A stretch of 64,000 nt of DNA, taken from assembly GCA_024697865.1 (NCBI GenBank), contig JAILSC010000016.1, forward strand, positions 1 through 64,000. The letters run 5' to 3'. Every line of letters starts with the position of its first letter. Within the stretch, counting starts at the first letter, position 1. This DNA comes from Candidatus Saccharimonadota bacterium. Lineage in GTDB: Bacteria; Patescibacteriota; Saccharimonadia; Saccharimonadales; Saccharimonadaceae. Positions 44,969 through 54,231 of this stretch are shown one piece after another. The notes under the pieces were generated by a model. The model saw only the letters and a list, made by a program, of their open reading frames with translations. It ran no database searches and was not told the DNA's origin. The translations under genes were made by a program, and so were the position numbers.

Positions 44969-45661
44969 TCACAAATCATGATATGCTCCCCACGAAGTAT
45001 GTTGAGTCTTTAATGCTATTGTTGTGGCCGAAGAAGCGTTTGTCGTGAAAGACCCGACTGTATCGCCATTATTTGTGATGGTGATTGTTGAATTATTGAC
45101 GTCAGCAGATAGAGTTCCGTCATCTGTCACCGATAAATTAGTGCCCACAATTACGCCACCCAGAGTGCTCGTAGTAGCTGGTGGCAGTGTATATGTACCA
45201 TCTGCACCTTTTGGTATTCCAAAATTAAATATCGCAGCTGAGCTTGTGCCAGAGTTAGTGACAGTAGCGCTAGACCCAGATGGCAGAGTAGTTGTTGTGC
45301 CCACAGCTATGGTTGCTGCTTGGCCCGGTGTCCCGGCGTCCCCTTTAGGTAGGGTTAGGTTCAAGGTCTGGTTCGGTGAAGTACCAGTTATCGTGGCATC
45401 TGCGGTTTCTCCACCAGTGACCGTACCAATTGAAAGTGTATTTGCTGGACCAGCTGGCCCGGTTGAACCAGTTTCGCCCTTAGGCCCTTGTGGTCCGGTA
45501 TCACCCTTATCACCTTTGTCTCCTTTGTCGCCCTTAGGACCACCGACCCCTACGCTAGTGACATCCATACCCGATGAAATAGACGATTCGACATTGGCTC
45601 CAGATGTGACCGTAGCTTCGATGTTAATGGCTGTTAGGTCTATTTCTTCGTTAATGCTCAT
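44969..45661 (-). CDS. collagen-like virion protein
   Basis: A protein of 230 aa with about 12 Gly-x-y triplets (GPKGDKGDKGDKGDTGPQGP, residues about 40-75) forming a trimeric stalk, followed by a Thr/Ser-rich beta domain (TLSIGTVTGGETADATITG) found beside collagen-like stretches in phage fibres. It probably decorates the tail or head. Abuts the BppU-like gene. Confidence 0.82.
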   Translation of the reverse strand: MSINEEIDLTAINIEATVTSGANVESSISSGMDVTSVGVGGPKGDKGDKGDKGDTGPQGPKGETGSTGPAGPANTLSIGTVTGGETADATITGTSPNQTLNLTLPKGDAGTPGQAATIAVGTTTTLPSGSSATVTNSGTSSAAIFNFGIPKGADGTYTLPPATTSTLGGVIVGTNLSVTDDGTLSADVNNSTITITNNGDTVGSFTTNASSATTIALKTQHTSWGAYHDL

Positions 45662-46015
45662 TTAGAACCCCCTCAATGTTGCCGCTGGCGTTATTTTTAG
45701 CTTGCCCTCTAATAGAGTGATCCTGTCATAGTCGGCTTGTTTTAGTACGATATCATACACATATCTACCTGGAAGTATGTCCACATCGGTAGCTGTCAAT
45801 TTGAATGTGATAACTCCACTTGGATCTAACACGTCCCCGGCGTTCATTGTCTTGGCGATTACGGCCGCAGAGTCAGTTGAATCGTTATCATACTTGGTTT
45901 TGGCTGTAAAATATACCGTGTCAGTCGGCTCTACTGCGGCCGCTGATTCGGCGTCTAGCACCGTCAGAGTAACAGTCTGGGTATTGCCTCTGATTATCTT
46001 TAGATTCTTTGCCAT
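45662..46015 (-). CDS. BppU N-terminal-like virion protein
   Basis: A protein of 117 aa, beta-sandwich by pattern: NLKIIRGNTQTVTLTVLDAE, DTVYFTAKTKYDND, VITFKLTATDVDILPGRYVYD. The layout matches the N-terminal domain of phage upper baseplate/fibre adaptor proteins. It probably anchors the collagen-like or fibre proteins. Confidence 0.65.
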   Translation of the reverse strand: MAKNLKIIRGNTQTVTLTVLDAESAAAVEPTDTVYFTAKTKYDNDSTDSAAVIAKTMNAGDVLDPSGVITFKLTATDVDILPGRYVYDIVLKQADYDRITLLEGKLKITPAATLRGF

Positions 46016-46028
46016 CTTTCTCCTTTCT

Positions 46029-49000
46029 TTATGCGGTACTCTTTTTAGTACCTTTTGTTACGGTTACCTTTTTGCCTCCCTCTGGCGTATATGATGCCAA
46101 GCTGGTTTTGTTACCACCTGATCTTGTTCTGGTCAGTTTCCGCTTAGTATCTGGAGCTTTAGGAGTAGCTGCCTTGGCTGCGTTAGTGTTCTTTGCCATT
46201 GTCTTCGCTAGACTCGATAGGGCTGATGCTTCTGCCGAGCTCATACCACTAGACCTGCTAGACTTTCTACCACCAGATTTTTTGCTGGTGGTATTGTTGA
46301 TAGCGTTGTAGCGTGTCTTGTAGGTCGATGCTTGGATAATTCCAGCTTCATACATAGCCTTATTGAGTCCATTTAGCACAGCCACCGTCTGGGCTCTGGT
46401 ATCGTCGTCTAAATTGTTCAGATAAGCTTGCATATCGGACTTTGTGCCGGCTAGGGAATAAGCATCTCTGTAGTTCTTGGTCCACTCTTGTGAAACTTTA
46501 AGCTTGGCCAGTTCTTTCTCCCGCTTTATCTTTTGAGCGTCATTTAGCTTGCCATTAGCGAGGTCATTTTTGTATTTAGCTTTAGCCAGCTTGTACTCGG
46601 CCGCTGCTGACTCGGCGCTGTCACCATAGATATACTTGTCCCAGTCGTCGCTAGACATTGAGTTGTACTTATTCAACACATCCTTATACTCATTAGCCAA
46701 CGATTCACTAACCTTGATATTGCGCTTATTGCTTGAGTTAGTGGCGTTGCTTGAGAAGTCTCCGTCCACGCCTCCTCCACTCTCAGTGGTTTCGGGGTTG
46801 TTGCTGGCCGTGATATTGTTAGCTGCAATAAATTGCTTTCTAGCCTCGGTCTGAGCGTTGCTGCGAGCTTCGTCTAGAGCTTTGGCCTTTTCTGTATCAG
46901 ACATCTCGGCGTATTGTTCTGATTGCATGACTTGGCGCATGGCCTTCAATGCCGCAGCTCCGGTGTCTTTTTGTAGTTGTAGTTTCTGGTCGTCAGTGAT
47001 TTTCACGTTCGTGCCCTTGACTGATAAGGTATTGTCTTCCTTAGGTGGCGTTACCTGCAAGTCTTTATTGGCCGGATCTACTTCGTGCAGTCTCTTGACT
47101 TCATCAATCACATCGTTGGCTTCTCTAGAATTGCTGATTTTTAGAGCGTCCCACATTTGGCCTAGTGGCAAGGTCTGTTTATTCTTGATTTCTTGGCCAT
47201 AAGTATCCACTTTAGCGTTCAGGGTCTGTGACAAGCCCGGGATGCCACTTACAACAGCGTCTCCAGCATCGTCTACTTGTCTTTGCATCGGGTCAGTTGC
47301 CGTAGCGGTCTGCCTTAATAAGTTTGGTACCAATCCACGTGCTAAGCTATTGGTGTAGCTTTCGCCGTATCGGTTGCTGTCGGTTATAGCTTGTAGGGCG
47401 CTGTTCAATCCTTGTACATATGATTGGTCCATGAATGTGTTTAGGGTGTCCATTATGGTACCTGATGCAATAGTTAGAGCGTCCTCACCCTTAGCTTGCC
47501 TTTGTTGTACGCCACTACCCATTGACATCAGCATTGACGCTGGTCCTAGATAGTTCAGCGAGACATATTTGTCGCCAATCTTAATGCTATTTGGCTCAAT
47601 TCCTTCGGCCTTCCATCGGTTTCTCTCGTCTTGACTGTCTGGATATCCACCAGTCAGTAAACCGGCCGCTGATAGAGCATAACCTAACCCAACGAGTCCA
47701 GCTGTGCCAAGCCCAGATTTTGCCAAGTCAGTTTCAAATTGGGCTGTGGTATATCCCTTAGTACCTATCTTATTTACTATGGCCTTGACCGAGCCAAGCG
47801 GGGAATAGTCAATAGCAGTTGATAGTACCTTGCTCGGAACCTTGATAAACGGAGCTATTATTGTCTTAGTCCCTCTGAGGGCGCTCCTGATCACCTTATT
47901 ATCTTGGCCTTCTATGAACTTGTCGATCCTGTTCATTATTCCGGACAGCTTGGTATCTACGTCATATACAGCTTCGTTGCCTTTTCTCATCCCGTAAGCT
48001 TGTAGTTCTGGATCAGGAGTAGCTACTCGGCTATTGATATAGTCTTCTAGCGCTTGGCCTTTCAGCCCTTGATTCACGCCCTGACGCTTGGCTTCTGTTC
48101 TTATAGCATTTTCAAATGCTGCGTAGCGGAAGGGAAGGTCTCCTGCGCTCATGGCCCTAAACACAAAGTTAGTTGGTTTAGCTACCATGTTATTAGCAAT
48201 TTTATTCTTGAATTCTAGCTCACCATTTTGGCCCCATGCGTTGGTCTTGTTAGCCATAGTATCCATACCAGCCCATAAGTTGTTGCCAGTCTTTAATACT
48301 TCACCAGCGGCCTTCAAGCCTCGCTTGGTACCTTTACCACGTCCACCGGCGCTAGTTACTACTTGTCGCTCGGTCCCGGTGGCCTTAGCTCTGGCCCAGT
48401 CTAGTCCGGCAGCGATTCTATCGGCGCTAGCATTTAGAGTATTCTGGAATAGGTTAGAAACTGCGTTACCAGTGTGAGTTCTTGGCCCAGATAGTAAGCT
48501 TGCACGCCACACAGCGCCGAATATCGAGCGATTGTCCGGGCTGTTCTTGCTAACCGTATCTGTTAGTTGTGCGAATTGTCGGCCTTCTTGGTCTAGGTTC
48601 TGTCTGTAGGCTTGTGCGATTTCCATTTGTCGCTTGCGTAGAGTCTTCAAGTCTCCTTGACCATTCATAATTTGTTCTGATATAGCGGCATTCTCTTGTG
48701 CCAATGTTGCTCGCTCACCCCTAATTTTGCCAATTGCTTGCGTATTTTCAACAATTTGTTGCCTGATCTTGCCGTCTACATTACCGCCACTCTTTTTGAT
48801 AGCCGTTTGAGCCATGTTAGCAATACCTTCCGGACTTCGGTTAAACATAACTGACAGGGCTTGAATTTCTTGACCTTGTTTAGTGGCGATCTCGGACATC
48901 TTGTTAATTACTTCGGTAGCACGATCATATTGACCTTTAGCGTCTAGCATTTTAGCGTATTCACCGGCCAGCACCACATCGCCGCTGTTGCGGTCTTTGT

Positions 49001-52000
49001 CTTTGGCATTAAAGAAGTTGTCCCGTAGATAAGTGTCTATTTCGTCTGTACTCTTAGTGCCAAGTATTTCGTTGGCTCTAGCTAGTCGCTCCTCATTGGT
49101 TACTGGGTTGTAACCCACAGGGTTATTCTTTAGCGCTCGTCGTGTCTGGTCTGAGAAGTTAGGGTTGGCGCTGGTGTTTCTGGCGAAGCTTGAGCTAGTA
49201 TTGACATTTTCTCCATTCTGTGCTACAATAGGGGTGAAAGGAGAATTATCTATGTTAACCAAGTTTGAAGGTGCATTTGATAAACTACCACTATTCTTTA
49301 TAGTTGACGGAACGCCAGTCAAAATAGTTGAGGAAGGGGAAGACATAGTAGGATATACTTCCACTGGTTTCCCATTCGGCATACTCAAGGCGCTCAACGA
49401 AGGCCGTGAAGTGTCCGAAGAAGAGTTTAATTCCGCAGCGTCTAACTTATTGGCCCAAGCGTAAAGCTTGTCCATCTGTTTTACTATTTTTTCAATCTCT
49501 TTGGCTTCTGCTGAATCTTTTTTAACCCTCCATTCCTCATACAGTTTATGGCCACCCAACTCAAACTTAGCCTCATACATATGTGGAGACATAATTTGAA
49601 ACTCTTTCACTACCTTGTCGCCATCTCCCTTAGTAAATTTAATTGCGATATCTTTGTATCCGGCAGACCCGTCAGTATATCTATTAGTTAGATCGTTATT
49701 CCATATCTTATAGCCTCTGTCCTCAAACGATTTTAGAATCCCTGGTAACGCAGCATTAGGATCTTTAACCAGGATCATGGACCTAAGCATATCAGTTGGA
49801 GTTTTGCCATTCTTTTCCATAATCTTTTGGTTAATTCTATCTACATTATTTTTTACTGCAGTTTTGAAGAATTCCTCGTTAGGGGTGACTCCATTTTCTA
49901 TAGTGATTTCCCTCACGTCATTTATAAACTGGTCACGTTGTTCTTCAGCTTGCTTGATCAGATCTTGAGCAGTGTAACCAGTATTTGTGCGTACTATGCC
50001 TGCCACAGCTTCAGGTGGTGTTACAGACAATTCTTCCACTGTTGGTACTCGCATCGAAGCGTTGACTGCACCTTCATTGGCCCCAGTCGTATCTGTTCTG
50101 GTTGGGATTGCTGGCTCTTGGGCCAGATTCTCCGGATTCACTTGGACTGGTTGTGTCTGGTCTTGAGCCACTTCTCGCTCTGACTGCATTACTTCTGGTG
50201 TATTGCCGATTTCTTCGCCGGTTCTTACTTCTACGGTTGGGTTGTCTAGCGCTCTAGAATAAGCTCGCAGCATATCAAGTCTAGACATTCCGGTCGGGTC
50301 AATATCCATAGCTCTTAGAGCTTGGGCAAGTTGAGTCTCGCTCATAACTTGGTCACTGTGTTGTTCTAGCCATGCTTCTTGTTCTATTGGCGTAAGCTCA
50401 CTAAATATTCTGCCGTCTAGCTCATTTGAAGCGCTTTGAAGGGCGTTCTGCTCTTGTTCTTGGTTAGTTTGTCGTTGCTGAGTTAGGGTGGCCTCATTCG
50501 GCGTATTTTCGCCTTGTATGGCATTAGCTTGATTCTCTTGGTTTATCACTTCGTCTACGCTTTGGCCACGCCAACCAGTGTTTTCGTTCTGATTCTGCTG
50601 TGTCAGTTCGGCTAGCCTTTGTTGTGCGTAGGTATTGCCCTGTTTAGCTTGTCTGGTAAGCGTGTTGACATCCTCAGAGCTCGGTCTTAACCCCAGATTA
50701 TTCTCACGGAATGGGTTAATGTTAGTCTGAGCGGCTCCACCTTGTTCTATTACATTGGCCAGCTCAGCGTCTGATAGTCTTGTAATAGTTCCGTCTGGGT
50801 TAGCCTTCACCATATCGCCATTTTGGGTAGTTTGGACCGATTCGCCAGTGTCAGTAGTTATTTCGGTGTTTTGATTGCCTCTTATAGCGTTTTTAATGTT
50901 GCCAGCACCAGAGATTGCGCCAGAAACTAGGCCGCCCGTAATACCACCGAGTGCTGCTGCTTGACCCGTACGTCCCAGAGTGCCTTCGTCCCATTTGCCT
51001 TGATCTGATAATTCTTGGGCAAGGTTTTGGCCGGCTTCCTGAGCGGCTTCTTCTGCGCCAGTTTTTAGCAATTGTTTAGCAGTATTTTTTAGTGTGCTAA
51101 CTCCTAAGCCTTTCACGGCTGCTTTAGTTATAGCTGGGGTTATACCACCAGAGAACATAGAGATTGGGATTATCGCCGCATCTGCCGCTGAACCTAACCT
51201 GTTCAAAGCACCATTTTCTTTCACATTTACGGTTGCTGTGCCGTCACTGTTCTTTTCTAGCACATTCTTTGTACCATTTGGGTTACCAGCATCTTGCAAT
51301 AGTCCAGGTAAGCGCATCGGCTCGCCTATGACGCTACCGGGTATATTTAATATAGCCCTTAGTATTTGTTTGCCAAAACTCTCGTCTTCGGTTTGCTCAC
51401 CAAGTATAGCGTTACCTGCTGCCTGGGATAACTCATCGCCCGCCACTCCGAGTCCTTGGCCTAGTGTTATTGGCCTAGAACCGTTCCTGATTCTTTGCAG
51501 TATATCTTCATCACCCTTGACTTGGTTTTCTACCGTCTTCTCACCTAAATTATTAGAAAGTGATAGCTTGGGCTCTGATTGGCCGAGATTATTTTTAAAC
51601 GCATCGTAGCTCAGCTTATTGAATGCATTGCTCGGGAGTTTAGTCTCTCCCGACCTTAGACTATTGAGCAAGCTCTTGTTCTGGTTGATTTGATTTTGAT
51701 AAGTGTTAGCCAGCCTATTAGTCTCAGTTTCGTTCATTTGGCGCTGTTTTTCAATAGCATCTTGTTGGGCTTTGGGCTGTAAAGCATTGATTTTGTTGCC
51801 CAGATCTAGGCTATTTTGGATGCTAGAGGCCATTTTAGCGCCAGCTGGACTGGTGCTAGAGATAGAATTTAATAGCTGTTGCTGTTTTTGCTGTCTAGCT
51901 TGCTGTTCTTGCGCCCTTCTTGCTTCTTCTTGCTGCTTTCTAGCCGCCTCTTCTTGACGTCTGCGCTCTTCTTCTTGTCTACGTTGCTCTTCTCTTTGGC

Positions 52001-52220
52001 GTATTTGCTCATTTATTTGTTGAGCCTGCGCCAGAGCATTCCGCATTGGGTTTTGGTTATTATTGGCGTTGTTATTCACGCTATTGACTGAGCTTACAGC
52101 GTTTGTGTTGCTTGCCCTTGTTGGTGTGGGGTTCAGGGTCCTCAAAGAAGTGATCAAGGGCGTATTTTCGTCTTTCTTCCTCTGGATTGAGAGCCCGGAC
52201 CAATTCAATAAGTTAGCCAT
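46029..52220 (-). CDS. 2063-aa internal virion (ejection/polyvalent) protein with RelA/SpoT-like domain
   Basis: Largest gene in the window. Residues about 70-115 are a Glu/Arg/Gln coiled coil (EEQRRQEEERRRQEE). Segments at about 330-440 are Gly/Ala-rich and amphipathic (PISMFSGGITPAITKAAVKG). Residues about 770-925 resemble a RelA/SpoT nucleotidyltransferase fold: TPTDMLRSMILV, GSAGYKDIAIKF, VVKEFQIMSPHMYEAKF, HKLYEEWR. Residues about 1230-1620 match the tail regions of large phage polyvalent proteins (GPRTHTGNAVSNLFQN, FIKVPSKVLSTAIDYSPLG, GGYPDSQDERNRWKAEG). The end is Lys-rich. Like T7 gp16 it is probably packaged and ejected into the cell. A complete antisense gene sits at 49252-49464. 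Confidence 0.82.
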   Translation of the reverse strand: MANLLNWSGLSIQRKKDENTPLITSLRTLNPTPTRASNTNAVSSVNSVNNNANNNQNPMRNALAQAQQINEQIRQREEQRRQEEERRRQEEAARKQQEEARRAQEQQARQQKQQQLLNSISSTSPAGAKMASSIQNSLDLGNKINALQPKAQQDAIEKQRQMNETETNRLANTYQNQINQNKSLLNSLRSGETKLPSNAFNKLSYDAFKNNLGQSEPKLSLSNNLGEKTVENQVKGDEDILQRIRNGSRPITLGQGLGVAGDELSQAAGNAILGEQTEDESFGKQILRAILNIPGSVIGEPMRLPGLLQDAGNPNGTKNVLEKNSDGTATVNVKENGALNRLGSAADAAIIPISMFSGGITPAITKAAVKGLGVSTLKNTAKQLLKTGAEEAAQEAGQNLAQELSDQGKWDEGTLGRTGQAAALGGITGGLVSGAISGAGNIKNAIRGNQNTEITTDTGESVQTTQNGDMVKANPDGTITRLSDAELANVIEQGGAAQTNINPFRENNLGLRPSSEDVNTLTRQAKQGNTYAQQRLAELTQQNQNENTGWRGQSVDEVINQENQANAIQGENTPNEATLTQQRQTNQEQEQNALQSASNELDGRIFSELTPIEQEAWLEQHSDQVMSETQLAQALRAMDIDPTGMSRLDMLRAYSRALDNPTVEVRTGEEIGNTPEVMQSEREVAQDQTQPVQVNPENLAQEPAIPTRTDTTGANEGAVNASMRVPTVEELSVTPPEAVAGIVRTNTGYTAQDLIKQAEEQRDQFINDVREITIENGVTPNEEFFKTAVKNNVDRINQKIMEKNGKTPTDMLRSMILVKDPNAALPGILKSFEDRGYKIWNNDLTNRYTDGSAGYKDIAIKFTKGDGDKVVKEFQIMSPHMYEAKFELGGHKLYEEWRVKKDSAEAKEIEKIVKQMDKLYAWANKLDAAELNSSSDTSRPSLSALSMPNGKPVEVYPTMSSPSSTILTGVPSTIKNSGSLSNAPSNLVNIDNSPFTPIVAQNGENVNTSSSFARNTSANPNFSDQTRRALKNNPVGYNPVTNEERLARANEILGTKSTDEIDTYLRDNFFNAKDKDRNSGDVVLAGEYAKMLDAKGQYDRATEVINKMSEIATKQGQEIQALSVMFNRSPEGIANMAQTAIKKSGGNVDGKIRQQIVENTQAIGKIRGERATLAQENAAISEQIMNGQGDLKTLRKRQMEIAQAYRQNLDQEGRQFAQLTDTVSKNSPDNRSIFGAVWRASLLSGPRTHTGNAVSNLFQNTLNASADRIAAGLDWARAKATGTERQVVTSAGGRGKGTKRGLKAAGEVLKTGNNLWAGMDTMANKTNAWGQNGELEFKNKIANNMVAKPTNFVFRAMSAGDLPFRYAAFENAIRTEAKRQGVNQGLKGQALEDYINSRVATPDPELQAYGMRKGNEAVYDVDTKLSGIMNRIDKFIEGQDNKVIRSALRGTKTIIAPFIKVPSKVLSTAIDYSPLGSVKAIVNKIGTKGYTTAQFETDLAKSGLGTAGLVGLGYALSAAGLLTGGYPDSQDERNRWKAEGIEPNSIKIGDKYVSLNYLGPASMLMSMGSGVQQRQAKGEDALTIASGTIMDTLNTFMDQSYVQGLNSALQAITDSNRYGESYTNSLARGLVPNLLRQTATATDPMQRQVDDAGDAVVSGIPGLSQTLNAKVDTYGQEIKNKQTLPLGQMWDALKISNSREANDVIDEVKRLHEVDPANKDLQVTPPKEDNTLSVKGTNVKITDDQKLQLQKDTGAAALKAMRQVMQSEQYAEMSDTEKAKALDEARSNAQTEARKQFIAANNITASNNPETTESGGGVDGDFSSNATNSSNKRNIKVSESLANEYKDVLNKYNSMSSDDWDKYIYGDSAESAAAEYKLAKAKYKNDLANGKLNDAQKIKREKELAKLKVSQEWTKNYRDAYSLAGTKSDMQAYLNNLDDDTRAQTVAVLNGLNKAMYEAGIIQASTYKTRYNAINNTTSKKSGGRKSSRSSGMSSAEASALSSLAKTMAKNTNAAKAATPKAPDTKRKLTRTRSGGNKTSLASYTPEGGKKVTVTKGTKKSTA
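49201..49229 (+). promoter_or_regulatory. consensus promoter on the antisense strand inside the giant gene
   Basis: TTGACA (49201-49206), 17-bp spacer, TACAAT (49224-49229) preceded by TGTGC. AAAGGAG (49237-49243) lies 8 nt before ATG 49252. Confidence 0.8.
49252..49464 (+). CDS. nested antisense gene, small acidic protein (candidate immunity/antitoxin)
   Basis: A protein of 70 aa starting MLTKFEGAFDKLPLFFIVDG and continuing VKIVEEGEDIVGY and EVSEEEFNSAASNLL. It has a promoter, a ribosome binding site and a globular acidic composition. On the opposite strand the same bases encode a low-complexity Ser/Pro/Asn linker of the giant virion protein, beginning right at the end of its RelA/SpoT-like domain (DKLYAWANKLD). 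So the plus frame carries the more protein-like sequence. I infer it is expressed in the lysogen and neutralises that domain. No family is recognised. Confidence 0.75.
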   Translation: MLTKFEGAFDKLPLFFIVDGTPVKIVEEGEDIVGYTSTGFPFGILKALNEGREVSEEEFNSAASNLLAQA

Positions 52221-52222
52221 GA

Positions 52223-53317
52223 TTAAGCCTCCATGTTGTTACCATATGGGCTGTTGGTTTTCTTCTTGTTTAATCCTCTTAAAGCCGTCAGCAGAGGGGA
52301 AGTTCCGGCTGTTGATTCGGCCACTGCCGTCGTTAGGTTAGTATTGCCAGTGTCATAACTTGCTAGATCAGGTGAGTTATAGACTGCGGTTATACCGGTA
52401 TAGTTCGGTTTACTGAACTCTCCTAGTCTATTAACTTTGTTGCGATAGTCAGCGAGACGGCTATAAGCGTCGCTGATATCGCCGCCAAAATCACCGCCGT
52501 ACTGGGCACGATTGCCGAGTGCTGTGACCAAGTCGGTGAGCAAAGACTGTCCTTTTTCGTAGATTTCTTGCTTTTTCGATTTGACTTGCCCATTGTACCA
52601 GTCCTCCAATTTCTTTTTATCGTTCTCGAATTGATTTTGATAGTTGCCCCAGTCAGTGTCCAGATTAGACTGGTTCTGGGCGTAGGTTTGGCCAGCATTG
52701 TTGTACTCTTGGTTAGCTTGCTTAGTAACCATCCCTGGCGCTTCATATCGTGCTACAGAGCCTCCGCCAGCCCCCATAGCGCCTAAAATTCTTAGCAAGC
52801 CACGTAAACCGGAAGAAGCACGATTTGTGATGATATTTCGGTTAGTCTGTAGTTGCTGTTGGTTCTGCTTTGTAGAATTGTCGTATTCATTTTTATTAGC
52901 ATTGTATTGAGATTGTTGCTCATTCTTGTAAGTGTCGTATTCACTTTTGACGCCAGCTAGGGCGTTGTCAATTTGCTTATCTATAGTGCCTAAATTGTCT
53001 TTGATATCTGATATTTGCCGGTCATAGATGTTTATCATATTGCGGTCGGGGGCGCTAGTACTGCCACTTCCCGTGCCAGTAGTATAGTTATATTCGTTAG
53101 TGACAGTCGGGTTATTGGCCGGCGCATTCGGATCTGCGATTTGTTTGTTAGCATCTAAGCCTTGGCGAGATGCAACATTCTGAGTGGCGTAAGTCCCTTT
53201 ACCAAGGTTCATGACCCCATAACCTTCGACATTGGCCCAGATATTGCCATCGCTACCAGACCACCAACGGTAGTCTAGACCTTTTGCATCGAAAGGGTTT
53301 AAATTTGTATTTGCCAT
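52223..53317 (-). CDS. internal virion protein with coiled coil
   Basis: A protein of 364 aa rich in Asn, Gln and Tyr. Residues about 100-170 and 195-260 form long helices (QISDIKDNLGTIDKQIDNAL; ENDKKKLEDWYNGQVKSKKQ), separated by a Gly/Ala segment (GLRGLLRILGAMGAGGGSV) that could insert into membranes. The position before the giant gene (2 nt apart) and this composition suit a T7 gp14/gp15-like ejection protein. AGGAG precedes the start. Confidence 0.68.
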   Translation of the reverse strand: MANTNLNPFDAKGLDYRWWSGSDGNIWANVEGYGVMNLGKGTYATQNVASRQGLDANKQIADPNAPANNPTVTNEYNYTTGTGSGSTSAPDRNMINIYDRQISDIKDNLGTIDKQIDNALAGVKSEYDTYKNEQQSQYNANKNEYDNSTKQNQQQLQTNRNIITNRASSGLRGLLRILGAMGAGGGSVARYEAPGMVTKQANQEYNNAGQTYAQNQSNLDTDWGNYQNQFENDKKKLEDWYNGQVKSKKQEIYEKGQSLLTDLVTALGNRAQYGGDFGGDISDAYSRLADYRNKVNRLGEFSKPNYTGITAVYNSPDLASYDTGNTNLTTAVAESTAGTSPLLTALRGLNKKKTNSPYGNNMEA

Positions 53318-53476
53318 AATAAGAACTCCTAAGTTGTTATTATTCAGTAAGTCTTAGCGTTCTCGTCTTTAAAGTAACCTAAGCGGTCTTAGTTCACTGC
53401 TCGCTGCCTGTGCTTGTTTGGGCTTCCGCAACGCCTCCCGTCTTTAAGGTAGACTTCAGTGAACCTCAACAATTTC

Positions 53477-53506
53477 ATTATAATCACCCATCCAACCACG
53501 CCGCAA
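53477..53506 (-). promoter_or_regulatory. phage promoter copy A
   Basis: TTGCGG, 18-bp spacer (CGTGGTTGGATGGGTGAT), TATAAT. The leader to 53317 is about 150 nt and contains the CTTAAAGACGGGAGG and TTACTTTAAAGACGAG boxes. Confidence 0.7.
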
Positions 53507-53522
53507 TGATTGACAAATATGT

Positions 53523-53528
53523 TATAAT
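53523..53528 (+). promoter_or_regulatory. -10 box of 53535 gene (leaderless)
   Basis: TGTTATAAT ends 6 nt before ATG 53535. Confidence 0.7.
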
Positions 53529-53534
53529 ATGGGT

Positions 53535-53789
53535 ATGGAAGTAGTGTTTGGAGTTATATGCATGTTGAGCGGCGCCATCATAGGTATTGGCGTGGCCATT
53601 TTAATAGGTAAAAAATGGGGCGGATCTAAAAAAATCCCCGATTGGGTACCGGAATTGATTGGAGCTATCCTCGCATTCGGTGGTCTATTTGGTGGGGCCT
53701 GGTTTGCCGACGCCTATAAGCAGTCTATAATAGACCAAACCTATCAGCAAGTGGTTGACTCTGGTTATTGTAACGATCTCAACGATTGA
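53535..53789 (+). CDS. small membrane protein against the structural genes
   Basis: A protein of 84 aa starting MEVVFGVICMLSGAIIGIGV; a second hydrophobic segment is LIGAILAFGGLFGGAWFADA. One of only two phage genes on the plus strand, with a host-type leaderless promoter, so it may be made in the lysogen. A superinfection-exclusion role is plausible, and a holin-like one is possible. Its end overlaps the convergent holin-like gene by 11 nt. Confidence 0.7.
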   Translation: MEVVFGVICMLSGAIIGIGVAILIGKKWGGSKKIPDWVPELIGAILAFGGLFGGAWFADAYKQSIIDQTYQQVVDSGYCNDLND

Positions 53790-54048
53790 TTTTTGTTTCA
53801 ATTTTTACTATAGACTTCTCAATTTCTCCGAATCTCTTGGCATATCCGTTGTGCTCGTCTATTTTTGCTTCCTGTCGTGCCTGATTTTCTTCGATCCTAC
53901 CCAAGCGATCATCAATTTTTTGTTCACGTTTAGCCTCTTTGATTTCTTGTTCCTTAGACTTTTTACTTGTTATCATGTAGTTGCCCATCACGGCAAAAAT
54001 TCCAGTTATTGTTGGCGCTATGATAAAGGCTAATATGTCGCTATTCAT
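53779..54048 (-). CDS. holin-like protein
   Basis: A protein of 89 aa. One N-terminal TM segment (ILAFIIAPTITGIFAVMGNYMI) and a charged coiled-coil tail (EQEIKEAKREQKIDDRLGRI). Small size, a single TM and position directly after the lysin gene support a holin or holin-associated role. CAGGAG lies upstream of the start. Confidence 0.65.
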   Translation of the reverse strand: MNSDILAFIIAPTITGIFAVMGNYMITSKKSKEQEIKEAKREQKIDDRLGRIEENQARQEAKIDEHNGYAKRFGEIEKSIVKIETKINR

Positions 54049-54231
54049 TGTGTGTCTCCTGAAAGAAGTAGCGCCTGGCCCGATTCCCCAAGCGCTACGA
54101 AGTGTGTGTTTAAACGGCTTTTTTGGTTAATTTTTTGTGTTGCGGTATTGCGTGTGCGATTTGTTAAAGGGGTATGTTGAAAAATTATGCAAGATTTTAA
54201 AATGTCCAAACCGGGCCACCGCATATCGCTG

